Of a stretch of DNA of 64,000 nt, positions 58,972 to 64,000 are shown in pieces. The stretch's first letter is position 1. The number at the start of each line of letters is the position of its first letter. The position numbers were made by a program, and so were the translations under genes. The notes below the pieces were generated by a model that worked only from the letters and a program-made list of their open reading frames with translations, was not told where the DNA came from and made no database searches. Source of the stretch: AP-15 sp035538335 (GTDB lineage Bacteria; Pseudomonadota; Alphaproteobacteria; ATCC43930; CGMCC-115725). The DNA lies in contig DATLKN010000031.1 in the NCBI GenBank assembly GCA_035538335.1, positions 1 to 64,000 on the forward strand, written 5' to 3'.

Positions 58972-59134
58972 ATGGACCCCAAGGACTCAGAAGAAAATTG
59001 ACGGTTAACATCACCGGAGAAATAGCCCGATACAGAAGCTTGAAGTACATCGCTATCGGACGTTCATCGCTGCTCACTAGGCGGTTCGGCGGTGGCAAGG
59101 CTGGGATGGGCGGTCAGAGCGGGAGCGAATATAG

Positions 59135-60136
59135 ATGGATCGGCTCGCTACGATGGAAATCTTCATCCGTGCGGTAGATTCCGGCTCGTTTTCCGGCGCT
59201 GCCAAGCAACTGCACATCGGCCAACCCGCGGTGTCGAAGGCGATTGCGCAGCTCGAAGATCGGCTCGGCGTGCGGCTGTTGCTGCGTTCGACGCGCGGTT
59301 TGACGCCCACCGAGGCAGGGCGCAACTACTACAACCGCGCCAAACGGTCGGTTGAGGAAGCCGAGGAAGCTGAACTCGCGGCGCGTGGTGCCGCGGCGAC
59401 ACTGTCGGGTCGGTTGCGCTTCTGTGCACCGGTCAGCTTCGCGCGCCTGCATGTCATGCCGCGCCTCCCGGCCTTCCTCGCTGAGCACCCGTCGATCGAT
59501 ATCGATCTTTGTCTCGAAGATCGTGACATCGACCTCGTCGCAGCCGGTATAGATGTAGCGCTGTTGATCGGCCGGCTCGCTGATGCGGCCGTCACCGCAC
59601 GCAAGATCGGTGAGTGCCAAAGGCACGTGATCGCGACGCCAGGCTATTTCGCGGCCAAAGGCGTGCCACGGACCCCCGCCGACCTAATTGCGCACGAGAT
59701 CATCGTCTACGAGCAGCGCGACGGCGGCACAACCTGGACCTTCCGGCAGGGAACGTCGCAGGCCTCGATCACCATGAATGGTCGCCTTCGGGTCAGCGCC
59801 GGCGAGGGTGTTCGTGCAGCGGTGCTCGCCGGCGTCGGCCTTGCCGTTGCCTCGGAGTGGCTGTTTGCGCCGGAGTTGGAATCGGGTGCGGTCGTATCGG
59901 TGCTGCAGGATTGGCTGCTGCCGCCGGTGGATTTATGGGCGGTTTTCCCGGCGGGTCGGCAGGTGAGTGCCAAGGCGCGGGCATTCGCCAGCTTTATACA
60001 AACGGCGGTATCGAATTCCGGCGCCGCCAAAGAGCGGCCACAGGCTGCGGGCCTTGAGGACCGTAAGCTACTGAGCGCAGTCGGGGGAGCAAGCAAAAGT
60101 AGTAGCAGAGTGGATCATTTGGCCGCCGCCGCTTAA
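59135..60136 (+). CDS. LysR-family transcriptional regulator
   Basis: The 333-residue protein begins with the LysR winged helix (MEIFIRAVDSGSFSGAAKQLHIGQPAVSKAIAQLEDRLGVRLLLRSTRGLTPTEAG). The linker and the two-lobed effector domain follow: LRFCAPVSFARLHVMPRLPAFLAEHPSIDIDLCLEDRDIDLVAAGIDVALLIG, then LAGVGLAVASEWL. The effector is unknown. The last 35 residues after FIQTAVSN extend beyond the usual end. The divergent neighbour is the winged-helix/NTPase regulator, and no obvious metabolic gene is directly divergent, so its target is uncertain. Confidence 0.92.
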   Translation: MDRLATMEIFIRAVDSGSFSGAAKQLHIGQPAVSKAIAQLEDRLGVRLLLRSTRGLTPTEAGRNYYNRAKRSVEEAEEAELAARGAAATLSGRLRFCAPVSFARLHVMPRLPAFLAEHPSIDIDLCLEDRDIDLVAAGIDVALLIGRLADAAVTARKIGECQRHVIATPGYFAAKGVPRTPADLIAHEIIVYEQRDGGTTWTFRQGTSQASITMNGRLRVSAGEGVRAAVLAGVGLAVASEWLFAPELESGAVVSVLQDWLLPPVDLWAVFPAGRQVSAKARAFASFIQTAVSNSGAAKERPQAAGLEDRKLLSAVGGASKSSSRVDHLAAAA

Positions 60137-60489
60137 GAATACTTTCTGTTCCGCAGTCAAAGTAACGCATAGTTGGTGCTTGCAGCACGCCTCTGAACCC
60201 GTCGAGATGCGCCGACCGCTCGGCCTGCGGACCGAGGTGGGAAAATAGACCGCCGGCGGATCGGGCCAGCCCCAGCCGCGCTGCTCGCGAGCGCAGACCA
60301 AAAGGGCTTTTTTGCCGCTCCCACAACCGGGATCAGGCAGCGGAACGTATGCCAGAATATGATCTTCGACGGCGCGACGGCATACGACCCGGCGGCGCTG
60401 GAGGCCTCGGGCGGAGCGGGGTCCTACCCTTCATCGACAGTCCAGTACGTCGCAATATTGCCTGGCCGGGATGCCTCGGGCTCTGAAAT
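60137..60489. other. Gap containing an IS66 transposase relic
   Basis: No intact gene is present. The minus strand at about 60177-60274 encodes broken pieces of an IS66 TnpC protein. The rest of the gap shows no recognisable signal. Confidence 0.6.
60177..60274 (-). mobile_element. IS66-family TnpC relic (frameshifted)
   Basis: One minus-strand frame reads WGWPDPPAVYF and, after a shift, the next reads SHLGPQAERSAHLDGFRGVLQA. Intact IS66 TnpC proteins have WGGPDPPAVAYFYSPDRKGER-AHL-GF-GVLQADAY in the transposase core. Order and spacing fit, but the reading frame is broken and the ends of the element are not recognisable, so it is a dead fragment. Confidence 0.65.
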
Positions 60490-60888
60490 TTACGGAGCAG
60501 CCTGCACGCTTGGGACCGGACGTGTTTGGCCTAGGCCAGTGAAAACCATGCCTGCGACCCACAGCGCGGGCCCCAAAATGCCTGGCCAGACGGGCGCATA
60601 TCCGGGGACGAGCACGAATAGAATGAACGGGATGTCGGTTACGCCGACGATCAGCGCATTCAGCCAAAATCCCGCGCGGCTGTTGTGCCAGTTCATCGTG
60701 ATTGCCAGTGTGATGCCCGTGGTCGCAAGCCCAAAGATGTAGAAGGCATCTTGGAACAGCCGTGCTTGCGCCATGCTGGGCGGCACGACTAGTCCGACCT
60801 GATAAATATTGTATGTGGCATAGTAGTGCAGCAAGCCCCATAAGACGTAAAACACGGTGCCGATTCTTGCGAAAGTGCTCTTTTCCAT
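60490..60888 (-). CDS. Four-helix membrane protein of unknown function
   Basis: The 132-residue protein has four hydrophobic segments: FARIGTVFYVLWGLLHYYATYNIY, LFQDAFYIFGLATTGITLAITM, AGFWLNALIVGVTDIPFILFVLVPGYA and WPGILGPALWVAGMVFTGLG. It resembles unnamed membrane proteins of about 130 residues frequently found next to GST or DoxX genes. The ATG at 60888 is preceded by GGAAA. It lies 58 bases downstream of the glutathionyl-hydroquinone reductase gene on the same strand and probably shares its transcript. Confidence 0.7.
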   Translation of the reverse strand: MEKSTFARIGTVFYVLWGLLHYYATYNIYQVGLVVPPSMAQARLFQDAFYIFGLATTGITLAITMNWHNSRAGFWLNALIVGVTDIPFILFVLVPGYAPVWPGILGPALWVAGMVFTGLGQTRPVPSVQAAP

Positions 60889-60946
60889 TTCGTTTTCCTT
60901 TCTCTGAACCTGTGGAGCAACTGCTGCCGAAACAGAGACGAGACGG

Positions 60947-61957
60947 TTAGGAGGCGAGAATGTCTTCCGGCTCCCTCCGATGGGGCAGCCGGCGGTCGGG
61001 AGAGGCCTCGAAGTCGATGGCGGGCCCGAGCGGGACGATGCCGGTCGGATTGATGGCGGCGTGGCTTTGGTAATAGTGACGCTTGATGTGGGCGAAATCG
61101 ACCGTGTCGCGGATTCGCGGTGTTTGATAGAGCTCGCGCGTGTAGGACCAGAGGTTCGAGTAATCGACCAGCCGGCGGATGTTGCACTTGAAGTGACCGA
61201 CATAGACCAGGTCGAAGCGCAACAGCGTGGTGAACAGGCGCCAGTCCGCCTCGGTTTGACGATCGCCGCACAAGAAGCGCCGGGTCGAAAGGTGGCCTTC
61301 CAGCCAATCCAGGGTCTCGAACAGCGAGCGGACGGCTTCGTCGTAGGCGGGCTGCGTGGTCGCGAACCCTGCTTTGTACACGCCGTTGTTCACGGCGTCG
61401 TAGATCCGTCGGTTCAGCGCGTCGATCTCGGCACGCAGATCCTCCGGATAGTAGTCGCCCGCGCGCGCGCCGACCCCGTCGAAGGCGCTGTTGAACATGC
61501 GGACGATCTCGGCGGATTCGTTCGAGACGATGGTGCGGCGTTCCTTGTCCCAGAGCACCGGCACCGTCACGCGGCCAGAGTAGTGCGGGTCGGCACGGGT
61601 GTAGATTTCATGCAGGCAGCGCGCGTCGTTGACGGTATCGGAAATTACCCCTGGACCCGGCTCGAAGGTCCAGCCCTCTGCGCCCATGAGCCAGTGCGTG
61701 ACCGAGATCGAGACAGCGCTCTCCAGCCCTTTGAGCGCGCGGAAGACCGTGGTGCGATGCGCCCAGGGGCAGGCGCGAGAGATGTAGAGATGATAACGCC
61801 CCGGCTCGGCGGCGAAGCCGCCCTCGCCGGTGGGGCCGGCCGCTCCATCTCGGGTGATCCAGTTGCGGAACCGACTCTCGCTGCGAACGAACCGCCCGCC
61901 GGTTTTTGCAGCATCGTACCCTCGGTCCTGCCACTTCCCCTCGATCAGCAATCCCAT
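60947..61957 (-). CDS. yqjG: Glutathionyl-hydroquinone reductase (YqjG/EcM4-type GST)
   Basis: The 336-residue, Xi-class GST has the catalytic CPWA motif in YHLYISRACPWAHRTTVFRALKGL. It also has VPVLWDKERRTIVSNESAEIVRMFNSAFD, LNRRIYDAVNNGVYKAGFATTQPAYDEAV and RFLCGDRQTEADWRLFTTLLRFDLVYVGHFKCNIRRL, all diagnostic. The family reduces glutathionyl-hydroquinones to hydroquinones, useful in breakdown of quinones and chlorinated aromatics. The ATG at 61957 matches the family start. A divergent LysR gene begins 157 bases away, the usual layout for a LysR-controlled target. Confidence 0.95.
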   Translation of the reverse strand: MGLLIEGKWQDRGYDAAKTGGRFVRSESRFRNWITRDGAAGPTGEGGFAAEPGRYHLYISRACPWAHRTTVFRALKGLESAVSISVTHWLMGAEGWTFEPGPGVISDTVNDARCLHEIYTRADPHYSGRVTVPVLWDKERRTIVSNESAEIVRMFNSAFDGVGARAGDYYPEDLRAEIDALNRRIYDAVNNGVYKAGFATTQPAYDEAVRSLFETLDWLEGHLSTRRFLCGDRQTEADWRLFTTLLRFDLVYVGHFKCNIRRLVDYSNLWSYTRELYQTPRIRDTVDFAHIKRHYYQSHAAINPTGIVPLGPAIDFEASPDRRLPHRREPEDILAS

Positions 61958-62068
61958 CTCATGTCTCCTCGCGATCCTGTTTTGAGATCGCTTCGCGCTC
62001 CCACTCAGGCGCGGCCGCGCGCTCGCTCGACCGCAAAGTTGGGGCCGATTGCGCGCTTCTTGAAATGA

Positions 62069-62089
62069 AATAATCCGATAAGAATTATT
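62069..62089. promoter_or_regulatory. Inverted repeat between divergent yqjG and lysR genes
   Basis: AATAAT, nine bases and ATTATT form a perfect dyad in an AT-rich island, placed between the two divergent starts. LysR proteins normally bind such dyads in the shared promoter region and regulate both genes, so this is the candidate operator. Confidence 0.55.
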
Positions 62090-62114
62090 CCGGATGGAGA
62101 TATATATATCGCCT

Positions 62115-63110
62115 ATGGATATCCGGCAGATCGAATTGTTTATCGCGGCGGCCGAGGAGCAGAATTTCACCCGTGCCGCCCGGCGCGAGCACATCGTCCA
62201 GTCGGGTCTTTCGGTCGCGATCCGCGCGCTCGAGAACGAACTGGGAGCGCAGCTGTTCGCGCGCAGCACGCGGCGCGTGCAACTGAGCGAAGCCGGACGC
62301 CGCTTTCTGCCCGAGGCGCGGCGCGTGCTTCTCGCCGTCAAGGCCGCCCGCGACGCCGTCGCTGCTCTCAAAGGAGGACTCGTCGGCCGACTGGCGATCG
62401 GGGCAGTCCAGAGCCTCCACCCGCTGCTTGATCTCCCGGCCCTGCTTCAAGCTTTCCGGAAGCGTTATCCGATGGTCGAGATCGTCGTGCGCGGCAATAC
62501 TTTTACTGACGTGCTGGGTCAGGCGCTGCGCGATGGCAGTCTCGATCTCGCGTTCATGCCCGTCTCGGAAGTCTTGCCAACGGGCTTGGCACACGATGTC
62601 CTGTTTTCGGAGCCGATGGTCGTCGTTGCGTCCGCGGACCATGCAATAGGCCGCCGCCGTGAAATCACGCTGCCCGAATTGGCAAGCGAAGAATTCGTCG
62701 ATTTCTCGCCGCGCATGGGAACGCGATATGTCGTCGATCAGATGTTTTTGCTGGAGGGGGTCACCCGTCGTATCGGCTTCGAGGTGGAGAATCTCGAGCT
62801 ACTTTTCCAATTTGTCCGGCACGGGTTGGGGCTGGCCATCGTGCCGCGCGCGATCGCGACAGGCCGCGATTTGGCGGCGGTCAACCTTACCCCGGCGAGT
62901 GGTCAGCCTCTGCCGCGCTGGGAGCTTGGGCTTTTCCGCGTCAATATAGGGGGACAGCTGTCAGCCAACCCGGCGGCCGACACATTCCGGGCGATGGTCG
63001 AGGAGGCTTTGAACCGCGCGCCCCATAGCCGCTCGCCGGAAGAGCCCCGGCGGCATTGCGCACCGCGGCGGGTCGGTGATCAAGCGGTGGATGATCCAGG
63101 GTCGCCTTAG
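62115..63110 (+). CDS. LysR-family transcriptional regulator (divergent from yqjG)
   Basis: The 331-residue protein begins MDIRQIELFIAAAEEQNFTRAARREHIVQSGLSVAIRALENELGAQLFARSTRRVQLSEAG, a standard LysR winged helix. The effector domain has GRLAIGAVQSLHPLLDLPALLQAFRKRYPMVEIVVR, DLAFMP, and VRHGLGLAIVPRAIA. It likely controls the divergent glutathionyl-hydroquinone reductase gene. The ATG at 62115 fits the family; an ATG at 62094 would add seven residues. The last 25 residues (from about RAPHSRSPEE) are not LysR-like and run to the edge of an IS66 relic, so the original C-terminus may have been replaced. Confidence 0.9.
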   Translation: MDIRQIELFIAAAEEQNFTRAARREHIVQSGLSVAIRALENELGAQLFARSTRRVQLSEAGRRFLPEARRVLLAVKAARDAVAALKGGLVGRLAIGAVQSLHPLLDLPALLQAFRKRYPMVEIVVRGNTFTDVLGQALRDGSLDLAFMPVSEVLPTGLAHDVLFSEPMVVVASADHAIGRRREITLPELASEEFVDFSPRMGTRYVVDQMFLLEGVTRRIGFEVENLELLFQFVRHGLGLAIVPRAIATGRDLAAVNLTPASGQPLPRWELGLFRVNIGGQLSANPAADTFRAMVEEALNRAPHSRSPEEPRRHCAPRRVGDQAVDDPGSP

Positions 63111-63205
63111 TGCCAAGACAGCAATTCGTGGAGCCGGGAAGCGGGATGATCGGCGATGCGGGCGAGCAGATCGGCGAGCCAGGCCTGCGGATTAATTTCA
63201 TCGAG
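63107..63205 (-). mobile_element. IS66-family TnpC C-terminal relic
   Basis: The minus strand reads LDEINPQAWLADLLARIADHPASRLHELLSWH and a TAA at 63107-63109. This matches the conserved end of IS66 TnpC (xNPQAWLADVLARIxDHPxxRLxELLPW). Only about 33 codons remain. It begins within the truncated phosphorylase-like frame, indicating that the IS truncated that gene. Confidence 0.75.
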
Positions 63206-63329
63206 CAATCGGACACACGTCCTTTTGCCGCTGCGCTTCGCGCAACAGCTTGGCCGGCTCGAACACCGTCGAGGCGGCGTAATCGTTGCCGGTCAACATC
63301 GGCGGCGGGTTCTTGGTGTCGCGGTTCAT
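63198..63329 (-). pseudogene. Truncated N-terminus of a phosphorylase-like protein, cut by the IS66 relic
   Basis: The 43-codon frame starts at an ATG overlapping the stop of the upstream HAD gene (ATGA), so it was once translated as part of that operon. It contains GNDYAASTVFEPAKLLREAQRQKDV, which recalls the TVF-PE-LLREARRQKGL segment at the N-terminus of a nucleoside-phosphorylase-like family. It then ends in CPIAR at the join with IS66 sequence. The family match rests on one short motif. Confidence 0.45.
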
Positions 63330-64000
63330 GCGCCGAGGCGGTCGGCAAGTTCGGCAAAGCCAGCGACAACAAAGTCGCAGGCCGGGTTTGGCGCCGGGTC
63401 GGGCGGGCCGGATGGACCCCATTCGTCGGACCGCCGCACAAAGGCGGTCTGGTAGCCTTCAGCTCGGGCCGCATCGAGATCGAAATTGTGGCACGCTACC
63501 ATCAGGATGTCGCCGGGTGAGGTGGCAAGGTATTTGGCGGCGAGCCGATATGCCTCCGGACGCGTTTTGTAGGCGTGCAGCATCTCGCATGAGATCACTG
63601 CGTCCCATACGATCGAATTGCGGCGTGCCGTATCGATGACCAGCGCCAGGCTTAGAATCGTGAAGGACACGCAAGGGTGGCGGGCGCGCAGCCGCGCCAG
63701 TGCCGGCACGAAATCGGGCCAGGCATCGAGTTTATGCCAGCGGCGCGCAATCGCGCGGCGATCCTCTGTCGTAAAAGCATCGCCCCCCGCCTCGCCGAGC
63801 AGTTCGTCGAGCACATCGCGGTGTACGTCGTCGATGTTGAAGGCAGGGTCGACCGCGCCGATCATCCGCCGCAACGCGCGGCGCCGGTATTCATTGGCGA
63901 ACTCGCGCCAGTCGCGCTCAACCCCGCGCCGCGCGCCGCATTCGCTGAGCACGGCGACGATGCCGCTGTGCCAGTCGAGGATCGTGCCTCCAGTGTCGAA
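63326..64000 (-). CDS. HAD-superfamily hydrolase, haloacid-dehalogenase type II (5' end beyond window)
   Basis: About 224 residues are present, the start lying past the right edge. The first visible residues FDTGGTILDWHSGIVAVLSECG contain motif I with its nucleophile Asp. Motif II is SFTILSLA, motif III YKTRPEAYRLAAKYL, and motif IV DILMVACHNFDLDAARAEGYQTAFVRR. This is the layout of (S)-2-haloacid dehalogenases, which hydrolyse 2-haloacids to 2-hydroxyacids, although Gly-Gly in motif I (usually Val/Ile-Phe-Gly) is slightly unusual. The stop overlaps the start of the truncated phosphorylase-like frame. Confidence 0.88.
   Translation of the reverse strand, partial: FDTGGTILDWHSGIVAVLSECGARRGVERDWREFANEYRRRALRRMIGAVDPAFNIDDVHRDVLDELLGEAGGDAFTTEDRRAIARRWHKLDAWPDFVPALARLRARHPCVSFTILSLALVIDTARRNSIVWDAVISCEMLHAYKTRPEAYRLAAKYLATSPGDILMVACHNFDLDAARAEGYQTAFVRRSDEWGPSGPPDPAPNPACDFVVAGFAELADRLGA

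Noticed and set aside
60359..60742. 127-codon plus-strand frame over the small membrane-protein gene
   Set aside because: No domain or ribosome site, and the opposite strand encodes a coherent four-helix membrane protein.

Overview
The window reads as a high-GC alphaproteobacterial chromosome segment. Supporting this are a complete dcw cell-wall/division cluster running into lpxC and bamD, a GAAC-N7-GAAC SOS box of the alphaproteobacterial LexA type, GANTC (CcrM) sites in division promoters, a CIRCE element at groES, and an FtsZ ending in the DIPAFLRRQ peptide typical of the class. The order is not certain; Hyphomicrobiales or Rhodospirillales relatives are most likely.

Layout. (1) 0-9.5 kb, mixed housekeeping: the start of groES with CIRCE, a catalytically dead HtrA-like PDZ protein, a GT2 glycosyltransferase, cysD-cysNC for sulfate activation, a one-gene insert bounded by 45-bp direct repeats, an exported unknown, a fusion of an Ada-type zinc/methyl-acceptor domain with a class III nucleotide cyclase, and an acyl-CoA dehydrogenase. 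(2) 9.6-10.8 kb: RNase P RNA, then a gene-free control region holding DnaA-box-like sites, a strong hairpin, a LexA-like box and the self-regulated mraZ promoter/operator. (3) 10.8-27.8 kb: mraZ-rsmH-ftsL-ftsI-murE-murF-mraY-(small ORF)-ftsW-murG-murC-murB-ddl-ftsQ-ftsA-ftsZ, almost all with overlapping stop and start codons. murD, normally between mraY and ftsW, is absent. lpxC and bamD follow. (4) 29.9-36.9 kb: a solitary type IIG-like restriction-modification gene facing a DUF5681 gene, then a NEW3-domain/ABC ATPase/ABC permease operon. (5) 36.9-37.7 kb: a broken ProX-type editing gene, tRNA-Gly(GCC) and a thioredoxin-reductase fragment.

(6) From tRNA-Gly to the right edge the character changes to accessory catabolic and detoxification DNA. 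A long minus-strand series (54.2 down to 38.1 kb) carries a DUF417 membrane protein, a Nu-class-like GST, a MerA-like flavoprotein, a 6-oxocamphor-hydrolase-like crotonase, a PaoABC-type molybdenum aldehyde oxidoreductase, a carboxymuconolactone-decarboxylase-like protein, a YcaC-like hydrolase, an amidohydrolase, an MFS pump, a DoxX protein and an EmrAB-type pump. Facing it are a dihydroxyacetophenone-dioxygenase-like cupin and an alpha/beta hydrolase. Regulators are a winged-helix/NTPase/TPR protein, with phased TTTAAG repeats at its own promoter, and two LysR proteins, one divergent from a glutathionyl-hydroquinone reductase gene. Two IS66 transposase relics and a truncated phosphorylase-like fragment mark past rearrangement. 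A HAD-type dehalogenase gene runs off the right edge.

Working picture (inference): the left and middle parts build and divide the envelope. The right part looks like an acquired module that imports, oxidises, cleaves, conjugates and exports ketone, aldehyde or quinone-type organic compounds. The strongest candidate for something new is the Ada-domain/nucleotide-cyclase fusion at 7.3-8.1 kb, which on paper could couple DNA methylation damage or metal sensing to a cyclic-nucleotide signal.
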